Assembly (NCBI RefSeq): GCF_938030755.1
Contig: NZ_CALHIF010000079.1
Span: forward strand, 1-37,555
Length of the DNA: 37,555 bases
Source of the DNA: an uncultured Granulicatella sp.
GTDB lineage: Bacteria; Bacillota; Bacilli; Lactobacillales; Aerococcaceae
Reading direction: 5' to 3'
Shown: positions 7,395-14,839 of the stretch, piece after piece
How positions within the stretch are numbered: position 1 is the stretch's first letter
Layout of the letters: the number at the start of each line of letters is the position of its first letter
Notes under the pieces: generated by a model
Databases searched by the model: none
What the model was told of the DNA's origin: nothing
The model's input: only the letters and a program-made list of their open reading frames with translations
Program-made: the position numbers and the translations under genes

Positions 7395-7956
7395 CTGTCT
7401 TTTCCTCCTCCTTTAACAAATCTGCTTTAATGATAGAATAATACGCCATATCACAGATACCTTGATTGTTCTTGCCATATTGTCGCAACGTGCCTTCATA
7501 AGTCATTCCGGCTTTTAGCATCACTTTTCCGCTGGCTGGATTATTCACATCATGACGTGCACAAACCCGATTACATCCCGCCTCTTCTAATAAATAGAGA
7601 CTAACTGCAATCAATGCCTCTGTCATTATTCCTTTTCCCCAGCATTTGCGACTAAGTGCATACCCAATCTCAACTGCGTCAATCTTTTCTTTTACGTGTA
7701 CGGTATCAATATTACCGACGACCTCATCATTCAAGACAATTGCCCACTTGAACTGTAGCGGATTTTGATAACCATCTACCCACCTTTTCAGGCTCTCCTT
7801 AGTTGTTTCCACGGACTCGTGAGGAAGCCATGTTAAATAATACGTCACTTCAGAATCACTTGCCCAGTTCTCAAATATCTCTCGTGCATCCTCCACTTGA
7901 AATGGTCTGAGGATTAATCGTTTTGTGTGAATTGTTTTTGTTCCTATTGGGTTCAT
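7378..7956 (-). CDS. GNAT-family N-acetyltransferase (RimJ/RimL-like)
   Basis: A 192-aa acetyltransferase. The N-terminus TKRLILRPFQVEDAREIFENW and the acetyl-CoA loop RKCWGKGIMTEAL match the RimJ/RimL group, which acetylates N-termini of ribosomal proteins or small molecules. NNPASGKVMLKAGMTYEGTLRQ, near the C-terminus, is also typical. The real substrate is unknown. The start ATG 7956 has AAGGAGG 7 nt upstream. No terminator separates it from the HAAS gene 35 bp upstream, so it probably belongs to the padR operon. Confidence 0.9.
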   Translation of the reverse strand: MNPIGTKTIHTKRLILRPFQVEDAREIFENWASDSEVTYYLTWLPHESVETTKESLKRWVDGYQNPLQFKWAIVLNDEVVGNIDTVHVKEKIDAVEIGYALSRKCWGKGIMTEALIAVSLYLLEEAGCNRVCARHDVNNPASGKVMLKAGMTYEGTLRQYGKNNQGICDMAYYSIIKADLLKEEEKTDVSDL

Positions 7957-7991
7957 CTTTATCCTCCTTAATAGAAAAGTCTAAAACAATT

Positions 7992-8573
7992 TTATTTTTC
8001 ACTATACTTCAAATTCCAATGTTGTTTTCGTAAAAATTTAACAGTCCTAACAACACCTTTCCAACAAACCATTCCTAACACTCCGAAAATGACGGCCAAA
8101 ATCAGACCGGTTATCAATGCTGGAAATCCTTCTAATTCATGAGAAAAGAAGTAAATTTTTAATTCATAAAATAAAGAAATTGAGAATATGCCTCTCAACA
8201 AGCCGGCAACACCAGCTAAAATACATAATCCACTAGAAATAAAAAATGTAAAAGAAAGTGCCGCTAAAGTTGGAATAATAGAAATACTTGAAAAAAACAT
8301 AGTCGAATACACTGTAAATACCTTCAAGGATCTTCTCCAAGTAAATTTCTGGTCTTTGGTAATGGATTCACTCATATAACTCAACGCTAATTCTCTTGGG
8401 CTCTCCATTTCATCAAGGATTTCTTCCTCCGTTTGACCATTTAAAAGTCGCTCATAAAAAGTATTTTTTAATTCACTTAATATATCAGCTTTATCTGAGA
8501 CGGGTATAAAGTTCAACTGGTTGTCAACTTTCTTTAAATAACTTTCTAATTTATAATTTAATTCTTTTTCCAT
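7992..8573 (-). CDS. HAAS domain (DUF1700-like) membrane protein
   Basis: A 193-aa protein with a soluble N-terminal region of about 75 residues (YLKKVDNQLNFIPVSDKADI ... EEEILDEMESPRELALSYM), typical of the HAAS domain found next to PadR regulators. Several membrane helices follow (about 85-105, 108-130, 150-175). It starts 2 bp after the padR stop, with AGGAGATATAA as ribosome binding site inside padR. HAAS/PadR pairs are common in Firmicutes, where the membrane protein is thought to take part in signalling to, or be controlled by, the regulator. The signal here is unknown. Confidence 0.8.
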   Translation of the reverse strand: MEKELNYKLESYLKKVDNQLNFIPVSDKADILSELKNTFYERLLNGQTEEEILDEMESPRELALSYMSESITKDQKFTWRRSLKVFTVYSTMFFSSISIIPTLAALSFTFFISSGLCILAGVAGLLRGIFSISLFYELKIYFFSHELEGFPALITGLILAVIFGVLGMVCWKGVVRTVKFLRKQHWNLKYSEK

Positions 8574-8575
8574 AT

Positions 8576-8908
8576 TTATATCTCCTTCTTAATTTTTATA
8601 ATACTATTCATTAAATTTTGCCAATCATTATCTAATTGTTTGAAATAGTCATACCCTTGATTAGTTAGTCGATAATATTTTCGCGAAGGAATCCCTTCTG
8701 CAATTTCCTTCCAATAGGATTCAAGATAACCATTTTTCAACAACCTTCTCAATAATGGATAAATTGTGCTTTCTTTAGTACTTAACATTGGATACTTTTC
8801 CAGAAGCTGAATTAATTCATAACCATATCGATCTTCCTTAGCAATCAACAGCAATACGATATACTCGAGAGTTCCTCTTTTTATTTGAGACGTCCATTCT
8901 CCATTCAT
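8576..8908 (-). CDS. PadR-family transcriptional regulator
   Basis: A 110-aa winged-helix protein. The line IKRGTLEYIVLLLIAKEDRY, then GYELIQLLEK and STIYPLLRRLLKNGYLESYW, is the classic PadR N-terminal domain. SRKYYRLTNQGYDYF is the wing, and a short C-terminal helix follows. ATG 8908 was chosen because AAAGGGTGG precedes it; a start 8 codons upstream would overlap that site. It is the first gene of the padR-HAAS-GNAT-HIT set. A palindrome overlaps its promoter, which suggests autoregulation. Confidence 0.92.
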   Translation of the reverse strand: MNGEWTSQIKRGTLEYIVLLLIAKEDRYGYELIQLLEKYPMLSTKESTIYPLLRRLLKNGYLESYWKEIAEGIPSRKYYRLTNQGYDYFKQLDNDWQNLMNSIIKIKKEI

Positions 8909-8930
8909 GATACCACCCTTTCTTATATAC

Positions 8931-8959
8931 ATTGTACCACACAGTACATTCTATTGCAA
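8931..8959 (-). promoter_or_regulatory. padR operon promoter with overlapping operator-like palindrome
   Basis: On the minus strand, TTGCAA (8954-8959), a 17-bp spacer and TACAAT (8931-8936) form the promoter. TGTACCACACAGTACA at 8933-8948 is an inverted repeat (TGTAC/GTACA with 6 bp between) covering the -10 and spacer. This resembles PadR-type ATGT-N8-ACAT operators. Confidence 0.65.
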
Positions 8960-8993
8960 GGCATATTTTGAAAATAGATATTAAAGAATATAA

Positions 8994-9052
8994 GGTTCTA
9001 TCATTTTGAGGGTTGAAGGAAATTTTCCACCAACCCTCAAAATGATAGAACC
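8994..9052. repeat. 59-bp near-perfect palindrome (possible MITE or IS-end remnant)
   Basis: The arms 8994-9015 and 9031-9052 are perfectly complementary over 22 bp, beginning GGTTCTATCATTTTGAGG. The 15-nt centre contains a further GGAA/TTCC pairing. There is no T-run on either side, and the neighbouring gene has its own terminator at 9058-9091, so a terminator is unlikely. The arms look like terminal repeats of an ISL3-type element joined head to head, from memory only. No target duplication is evident: flanks are AATATAA and AAAATAA. Confidence 0.7.
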
Positions 9053-9057
9053 AAAAT

Positions 9058-9091
9058 AAAAAGGAACTAAGCCTTAGATTAGCTTAATTCC
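9058..9091 (-). terminator. terminator of the 174-aa hypothetical gene
   Basis: GGAACTAAGC (9063-9072) pairs with GCTTAATTCC (9082-9091) with one G-U pair on the minus strand and a 9-nt loop. It is followed on that strand by TTTTTATTTT. Confidence 0.75.
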
Positions 9092-9116
9092 GTTTAATTC
9101 CACTCTAACTATTTTT

Positions 9117-9641
9117 TTATGGTGTGCTATTTGCTTTTTCCGCTCTTTTTATACTTTCTGGGGTAAATTCTCGTTTTTCAAAAATAAATGAATTGATTTC
9201 GGTAGTCCCCGTCATGTAGCCTTCGTTATCCATATCCTTAATAGTGATAGTGATATGAAGTCCTTTTGGCCTAGTTTCAACTGATACCGTTTTTAGCAAC
9301 GTTTTTCTTTTTCCTTGATATACATAATCTAAATAGAACGGAGAAACACTTCTTTCTGATTTAGAAATGTCTACTGCTCCTTTTGTTCTAGAATTAGCTG
9401 CTAGATTTTTTAAATACACTCGATCTTCTGGAGAATTAATATCGTTCTCAGAATATTCACCAATAATCAATTCTTCAATATTTTGATTTGATTGATTGAT
9501 GATTTCATAAGAAAACAAAGCATCATCATTATATTTTGGACGAGTAAAACTAAACAAAATCCATAATAGAGCTAATAATACAAGGCCTATCGCAAACTGT
9601 AAAATTAATTTAAATAATCTTTTTGAACCCAATGTTTTCAT
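9117..9641 (-). CDS. hypothetical membrane-anchored protein
   Basis: I do not recognise this 174-aa protein. It has one hydrophobic segment near the N-terminus (about residues 11-33, LILQFAIGLVLLALLWILFS) after positive residues, and no lipobox or clear cleavage site. It is thus probably a single-pass membrane protein with an outside domain of about 140 residues. That domain looks rich in beta strands (YEIINQSNQNIEELIIGEYS, LHITITIKDMDNEGYMTG). It follows yhaM by 89 bp with no terminator in between and could be the last gene of that operon. The ribosome binding site GAGGTG supports the ATG at 9641. Confidence 0.75.
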   Translation of the reverse strand: MKTLGSKRLFKLILQFAIGLVLLALLWILFSFTRPKYNDDALFSYEIINQSNQNIEELIIGEYSENDINSPEDRVYLKNLAANSRTKGAVDISKSERSVSPFYLDYVYQGKRKTLLKTVSVETRPKGLHITITIKDMDNEGYMTGTTEINSFIFEKREFTPESIKRAEKANSTP

Positions 9642-9730
9642 TTCACACCTCGATTAAATGAATGTCGGTTGGAGTTTTGCTAGTGATAGTGATGGCTTCT
9701 TTATTTACGCATACTATCAAACTTTTATTC

Positions 9731-10687
9731 TTACTCATGGGATAATGGTTTATAAAATGAGCGGTTATCTAAACCAAATACGCGTTCTGAAAATGCTCCA
9801 GGTTCTGTCTTATCCAGTGCATTCGACATCATCGTAATTGTCGCATCTAATAAGTCGATATGATGCAATACTTCTGCTTCAAGTAGCTGAGGTCGAACTG
9901 GAGACCCGTATTCTAACTTCCCGTGATGCGCTAACACTAAATGTTTCAACAAGAGAACTTCTTCCTGATTTTCGTCAATCCCTAGTTCTTCGCAAGCTTT
10001 TGTAATTTCTTCGTCCATAATCACGATATGTCCGAGTAAGTTTCCTTTCAAGGTATACTCTGTTCCAATAGCCCCTGATAGTTCCATGGTTTTACCGATA
10101 TCATGAATAATAACACCCGCAAATAATAATGAACGATTGATTTGAGGATATTGACTTGCAATTGATTTTGCTAAACGCAACATCGATAATGTATGGAAAC
10201 TCAACCCTCCAACGAAGGCGTGATGATGACGTTTAGCTGCCGGATATTCAAAAAAGGCTTCTTGATATTTCCCTAGAATATTATGGACAATTCTTCTGAA
10301 ATATGGATTTGTAATTTCAAACATTAATTGATTGAATTCTTCTTCCATTTCTTGTTTAGTCATCGGAGCGTGTTCTACAAAGTGACTCGCAGAAGTTGGC
10401 TCTCCCTTTGATGCGTCTGTTAGACGAAGACTCACAATTTTGACTTGAGGAGAATTATTATATAGTTCCCGTTTTCCATTTAAAAGAACCACTTTCCCTG
10501 GAACATATTTTTCAATATCTTCAGAGGTTGCTGACCAGTACTTCCCATCCATTTGACCAGACTGATCTTGGAAGGTAAAAGCGATAAAAGGTTTCCCATT
10601 TTTCGCCATTCGTACATCCGCAGATTTAATGAGTAGGAAAATCTCAAAGTTCTCATCTACATTATATTCATATAATTTTTTTGTCAT
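9731..10687 (-). CDS. yhaM: 3'-5' exoribonuclease YhaM
   Basis: A 318-aa enzyme that shortens RNA from the 3' end. The N-terminal OB-fold nucleic-acid-binding domain covers about residues 10-90 (GKPFIAFTFQDQSGQMDGKY). The metal-dependent HD domain covers about 155-290, with HHHAFVGGLSFHTLSML and IIHDIGKTMEL (HD at 195-196). The usual length is about 310-315 aa. It starts 3 bp after the yhaN stop, with AGAGGG as ribosome binding site, so it is co-transcribed and likely translationally coupled. The yhaO-yhaN-yhaM order is conserved in Firmicutes. Confidence 0.95.
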   Translation of the reverse strand: MTKKLYEYNVDENFEIFLLIKSADVRMAKNGKPFIAFTFQDQSGQMDGKYWSATSEDIEKYVPGKVVLLNGKRELYNNSPQVKIVSLRLTDASKGEPTSASHFVEHAPMTKQEMEEEFNQLMFEITNPYFRRIVHNILGKYQEAFFEYPAAKRHHHAFVGGLSFHTLSMLRLAKSIASQYPQINRSLLFAGVIIHDIGKTMELSGAIGTEYTLKGNLLGHIVIMDEEITKACEELGIDENQEEVLLLKHLVLAHHGKLEYGSPVRPQLLEAEVLHHIDLLDATITMMSNALDKTEPGAFSERVFGLDNRSFYKPLSHE

Positions 10688-10690
10688 AAT

Positions 10691-13135
10691 TTACCCTCTT
10701 TCTCTTTGGCTCAACTTTAGAATGTTCTCTTTTGAAATTTCGGTAGGAACTTGTGTAGTAAAGTAAAATACTTGTGTTACACTAGATAGCTCTTTCATTA
10801 ATTCTATCATAATCGATAGCCGTTCTCTATCAAAGTTTACGAACCCATCATCAATCAGAACCGGTATTTTCATTTTCTTAGCTAATTGGAAAATAAAAGC
10901 AAAACGAATCGCAATATATAATTGGTCCAATGCCCCTTTTGAAAGATAGAAAGCTTCCATCCACTGACCATTTTCCTGTTGTACTTGTGCCTGCGTATCA
11001 CTCAAATGAATCTTCGTGTATTGTCCCCTCGTTAATCGGCTAAAGATACGACTCGCGTCCTCTAATATCAAAGGAACTTTCGTCGGAATCTTTTCATCTA
11101 GTTGCTTTATGATCCATTTTGCAGCATACACTTGAGTTGCCCAATCCTTCATCGCTTCCTGAGCTTCGAATCGTTCAAAGTCCACTTCCATTTGAAGGGC
11201 TTCTACTTGCTCATCTTCTTCTAACAGTTCTGCCTTTGTTTTGAGGCTTACTAGTTGATCTCTGACCTCTTTACGTCTACTTTCCAACTGCGTCTTCGTG
11301 AAAACCTCGTCTTGAAGTTCTTCTTCAAGTGTTTCACGTTGCAAGCTTTCTTTTTCTTCACTCGAGAAAATAGCGACTTGCTTTTGAATATAGGCTCTCT
11401 TTTGCGACAAAGCTACTTGTTGATCAAGAGTTGGCAGTTGACTTCTAAAAGCTTCTATCGTTGTAATACCAAGAGGTTGCAATCTATTTAGCAATTCTTC
11501 TCTTACCCCTATTGTATCTTGTTCTAATTGCGCTAACTGATGCTGTTTTATCTGGATATTTTCTAGAAGTTGTTCCGTTTTGGCCACTCTTTTTTGAGAA
11601 GTCATCCATGTCTCACGAATGATTCCTAGTTGTTGATTGATAGTTGCCGGTGCAGTGATTTCTACTTTTTTCCAGAAGTCTTGAGTTTCTTCTTTAAATG
11701 CTGAAAGTCTTTCTTTCAACTGAATCCACTGTTCCTTCTTTTGTAAGAAATCATTGACACTACGTCCTTCGTTTCGGCTAATAAAACGTTTTGCTTCTTC
11801 CAGGGTCAGTTCAATGCCTTTATCCAAGAAAATTTGTTGAATACGTTCATTCTCTTTTTTGCTTTTTGGAGAAATAACCTGTCCATTTTTTTGTAAAAAG
11901 AGCCCTCCTGCAATCCCAAGACCTGTAGCAATGATCACACTTACTAGTACTTGATTGGTTAGAAATCCAACAACAATCATCACGATAATTCCAATCAGTC
12001 CAATGATTATTTCAGTCCTCATCGACATTAAAGGTTGATTTTTCCTTTGCATTGCATCGAATTTGGCGAGTTCAGCCTCTGTAAAGGGTTGAACACCTTC
12101 TCTTTGAACACCGATATTTCCAGAATGAGTCTTCAACTCACGTTCCAATTCAAAAGCACGTTCTTCAACAGCAGCCACACTTTGAGCCTTTTTATAAAGA
12201 GCTTCAAGTGCTGTGTCTTCTGTAGCTTCACCTAGAGCTTGAACTTGAGCTTTTGTTCGTTTTAACTCTTCTTTTGTCTGTTCGATTTCTTTTTCAAACG
12301 AATGTAAGCAATGATTCGCCTCTACCGCCTTAGAATGGTCATATTCTTTTGGCAACTCGTTGTTTCCTTCAATGGTGCGGTATTCTTCCAATGCATCAAA
12401 ATAAGTATTCTTTTCTTCTAAGGCATCTATTCTGTTTTGCGTCTTGGAAAGTTTTATAGTTAATTCCTCTTCTTCATGTTGGAGCTCTTTAATAGAACGA
12501 AGATATCCTTCATAGAGTGTATTCTCGCTTTTCGTTTGTGACAACCGATTCGTTAGTTCCTCGAGTCGGTCGATTCGCTCATTAAGTTCGAGTTTTTTTG
12601 CTTGAGGGCGATACAGTTTGTTCGCATCATTTAATAGCCTTTGACTCTCTTCATATGCCCCTTTATGTCCCATAACACTGAGACTATATAAGAAACGATG
12701 CATTTCTTCTTCATTACTAAAGACGTTTTGTTGCAATTCCTCCTCATTAAATCCAAAAAGCAAATGATACTCACCCAATGTTAATTCGTGGAGGATACGC
12801 TCGAGCATGGACTCTGGTAATGCCTGACCTGTTTCGGTCGATTTTAACACTAATTTCTTTTGAGAACCTACCGCAGTTCGTTCAATGATGAGAGAACCTA
12901 GTCCTTCATCTTCAATCCACATTCGCCCGCCCCGCGTATTTGTATGAAGTGGCTGATAAGGATACACCCCATTCTTCTTTTGCTTAAAATCAAAGAGCAT
13001 TTGTTCGATAAATCTTCGAATGGTCGTCTTCCCAGATTCGTTCAGCCCTTGAACAACTTGTAAGTTCGGATGGAAGGTAAACGTCTCATGTTCCCATTTT
13101 CCAAAATAGTCGATTTCGATTTTTGAAATATACAT
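10691..13135 (-). CDS. yhaN: SbcC-like AAA ATPase YhaN
   Basis: An 814-aa ATPase of the Rad50/SbcC type. The Walker A motif GLNESGKTT is at about residues 31-39. Coiled-coil segments (about 165-330 and 470-680) flank a central hydrophobic pair of segments (IIIGLIGIIVMIVVGFL and VLVSVIIATGLGIAGGLFL). The C-terminal ABC signature region FYLSKGALDQLYIAIRFAFI and Walker B PVLIDDGFVNFD close the head. The central membrane-like segment is a YhaN feature and suggests membrane attachment. Its start overlaps the yhaO stop by one base (TAATG). YhaO and YhaN are thought to form an SbcD/SbcC-like nuclease complex in DNA repair; the details are inference. Confidence 0.9.
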   Translation of the reverse strand: MYISKIEIDYFGKWEHETFTFHPNLQVVQGLNESGKTTIRRFIEQMLFDFKQKKNGVYPYQPLHTNTRGGRMWIEDEGLGSLIIERTAVGSQKKLVLKSTETGQALPESMLERILHELTLGEYHLLFGFNEEELQQNVFSNEEEMHRFLYSLSVMGHKGAYEESQRLLNDANKLYRPQAKKLELNERIDRLEELTNRLSQTKSENTLYEGYLRSIKELQHEEEELTIKLSKTQNRIDALEEKNTYFDALEEYRTIEGNNELPKEYDHSKAVEANHCLHSFEKEIEQTKEELKRTKAQVQALGEATEDTALEALYKKAQSVAAVEERAFELERELKTHSGNIGVQREGVQPFTEAELAKFDAMQRKNQPLMSMRTEIIIGLIGIIVMIVVGFLTNQVLVSVIIATGLGIAGGLFLQKNGQVISPKSKKENERIQQIFLDKGIELTLEEAKRFISRNEGRSVNDFLQKKEQWIQLKERLSAFKEETQDFWKKVEITAPATINQQLGIIRETWMTSQKRVAKTEQLLENIQIKQHQLAQLEQDTIGVREELLNRLQPLGITTIEAFRSQLPTLDQQVALSQKRAYIQKQVAIFSSEEKESLQRETLEEELQDEVFTKTQLESRRKEVRDQLVSLKTKAELLEEDEQVEALQMEVDFERFEAQEAMKDWATQVYAAKWIIKQLDEKIPTKVPLILEDASRIFSRLTRGQYTKIHLSDTQAQVQQENGQWMEAFYLSKGALDQLYIAIRFAFIFQLAKKMKIPVLIDDGFVNFDRERLSIMIELMKELSSVTQVFYFTTQVPTEISKENILKLSQRERG

Positions 13136-14304
13136 TAACCTTCCTCCCTTCCTAAAAAGCGAGCTTCTAATAAACGCATCGCACGTTCGTGAATCTCTTG
13201 TTGAACCTCTTCTTGTCGAAGAAAATCACTCATCCATTGATTCGTAAACCCACTCTTGGCAATATCCATTTCAGAAAAAATGGTAGAATCCTTCTTCCCT
13301 ACTAAAGAGATTCCAGAAACACCGCGTAAAGGCTCTAACAGTTGTTCTCTGATACTCATTACGCTGACAAGTGAGCCTCTTTCTTCCAATAAAGAATTCA
13401 CTACTTGCGTGAGTTGCTGTAACTCTTCTCTAGTAAACAGTGACTTTTGTATTTGTAAAAAGACGGTGATAAGGCTACGTTTTTCTACTTTTGGCAGAGC
13501 CTCCACAATGAAATAGGGAACAGTTTCCAAACGAGCACTTTCTGTAATCCTTATTGTGACATCCATCCAATCCATCTTACTCGTCTCAATAAAGCGAACT
13601 TGTGGGGGGCGTCCTGAAGTCACTTCGACTAGAAGAACTCCTTTTTCTCCACTCTCAGACCGGTCAGCCCCTTGTGTTGTTCCACTATACCAAGCACATG
13701 GGGTTTGCGACACTTCCTGGCAATGATGAATATGCCCTAGTGCCCAGTAATCATAGTTTTTATCTCTTAATTCAGGAATTGAAAAAGGTGCATAACGCCC
13801 ACTGGAAGAAGTCACCTCTCCATGCAACACACCAACATGGACATCACAGTTAGGACTTTTGAGGGGATACTCTTGTATTTTGCGCTTAGGGATAACAGGG
13901 ATGTCATAACTAAATCCACTAAAGGCCACACGTTCCCCCATTTTTGTCTCTACTTCGATTGTTTCAACAGTACTTCCAAAAGTATAAATGTGATCTCCAG
14001 ATACATAGGGAGTCCCAGAATCATGATTGCCAAGCGCTAAAATAACAGGTATCCCAAAATAGGCCAGACGATTCAGTTGCTGTTGAAGAAACAACTTTTC
14101 TTTGATAAAGGTCCGTGAGCTATCCAATAAATCTCCAGATAAAACAAGTACATCTACTTCTTCTTCAATGGCTTTATTTACAACTGTTTCAAAAGCATCA
14201 AAGGCAGCCTGTCTTAACTCCCTTGCGATTTCACGATGATTCTTACCAATGCCTGCATAAGTAATCCCCAGATGGACATCTGATGCATGGATCAATTTGA
14301 CCAT
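13135..14304 (-). CDS. yhaO: SbcD-like metallophosphoesterase YhaO
   Basis: A 389-aa calcineurin-like phosphoesterase of the SbcD/Mre11 group. The five metal-binding blocks are visible: DVHLG (residues 9-13), GDLLDS, GNHDSG, GVLHGEVT and GHIHH. The C-terminal part (about 270-389) is the weaker domain typical of YhaO. ATG 14304 was chosen because GGAGTAACTAGA precedes it and the matching protein start is MVKLIHASDVH; the longer frame runs into the upstream hairpin. It is the first gene of yhaO-yhaN-yhaM. It has no promoter between the hairpin 14330-14384 and its start. Confidence 0.93.
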   Translation of the reverse strand: MVKLIHASDVHLGITYAGIGKNHREIARELRQAAFDAFETVVNKAIEEEVDVLVLSGDLLDSSRTFIKEKLFLQQQLNRLAYFGIPVILALGNHDSGTPYVSGDHIYTFGSTVETIEVETKMGERVAFSGFSYDIPVIPKRKIQEYPLKSPNCDVHVGVLHGEVTSSSGRYAPFSIPELRDKNYDYWALGHIHHCQEVSQTPCAWYSGTTQGADRSESGEKGVLLVEVTSGRPPQVRFIETSKMDWMDVTIRITESARLETVPYFIVEALPKVEKRSLITVFLQIQKSLFTREELQQLTQVVNSLLEERGSLVSVMSIREQLLEPLRGVSGISLVGKKDSTIFSEMDIAKSGFTNQWMSDFLRQEEVQQEIHERAMRLLEARFLGREEG

Positions 14305-14329
14305 TCTAGTTACTCCTTTCTTTTTCTTC

Positions 14330-14384
14330 AAAAAAAGCATATTTTCCTGAACCGTCTTTCGTGCGTTCAAAGAAAATATGCTTT
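14330..14384 (-). terminator. hairpin between yheA and yhaO
   Basis: AAAGCATATTTTC (14334-14346) and GAAAATATGCTTT (14372-14384) are perfectly complementary (13 bp) around a 25-nt loop. The minus-strand RNA runs on as seven U residues. The U-run ends 25 nt before the yhaO start. Confidence 0.8.
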
Positions 14385-14416
14385 GGATCGATTCTTATTA
14401 AAACCGTTTGATTGAA

Positions 14417-14761
14417 CTATTTCCCATTATAAAGCTCTTGAAGTGGATTTGTAATGATACGGTTAATATCTTGCATAATCGTATTCAAACGTTGCTCCGC
14501 TTCCATTAACGCTTTAATATATTCATTTTCGCTCACTTTTTGTCCTAATTCTTGAGCTTTTTGAATATCTTCTTCCGTAATTTCTTGTCCTGAATATTGT
14601 TTTTGTTGTAATTCGATATTCACTTGACGGAATTCATCGAATAATGCTTTTGCTGTTTCATCTGCTTCAATCGCTTCGAAACTTGCTTTTACAGTTTTGA
14701 ATTCTGCTAAATCACGCAAATCACGTTCTAATTGGTTTGCTGTATCATAAATATTACTCAT
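14417..14761 (-). CDS. yheA: YheA/YlbF family protein (UPF0342)
   Basis: A 114-aa, strongly charged, all-helical protein (NIYDTANQLERDLRDLAEFK, then ADETAKALFDEFRQVNIELQ and LMEAEQRLNTIMQDINRII). This is the YheA branch of the YlbF/YmcA family. In Bacillus yheA also sits beside yhaM/yhaN/yhaO. YlbF and YmcA act with RNase Y, and the proximity to an exoribonuclease gene makes a role in RNA metabolism possible, but that is inference. AGGAGG precedes the ATG. Confidence 0.88.
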   Translation of the reverse strand: MSNIYDTANQLERDLRDLAEFKTVKASFEAIEADETAKALFDEFRQVNIELQQKQYSGQEITEEDIQKAQELGQKVSENEYIKALMEAEQRLNTIMQDINRIITNPLQELYNGK

Positions 14762-14788
14762 CTTTCATCCTCCTAATTGTTTTGTTTT

Positions 14789-14797
14789 ATTATAACA
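14789..14797 (-). promoter_or_regulatory. yheA promoter (extended -10)
   Basis: The minus strand shows TGT-TATAAT, a perfect extended -10 element, 27 nt before the yheA start codon. The -35 region is weak. Confidence 0.55.
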
Positions 14798-14821
14798 TAT
14801 CGTCGACAACTACACTACAAA

Positions 14822-14839
14822 TACGAACGTACATTCGTA
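14822..14839 (-). terminator. small hairpin after the penicillin-binding protein gene
   Basis: TACGAA (14822-14827) pairs with TTCGTA (14834-14839) directly after the stop codon. The U-rich tail is short (TTTG), so this is a weak terminator at best. Confidence 0.35.

Noticed and set aside
8985..9060. Target-site duplication flanking the 59-bp palindrome.
   Set aside because: The flanks AATATAA and AAAATAA are only alike in being AT-rich, so no duplication can be claimed.
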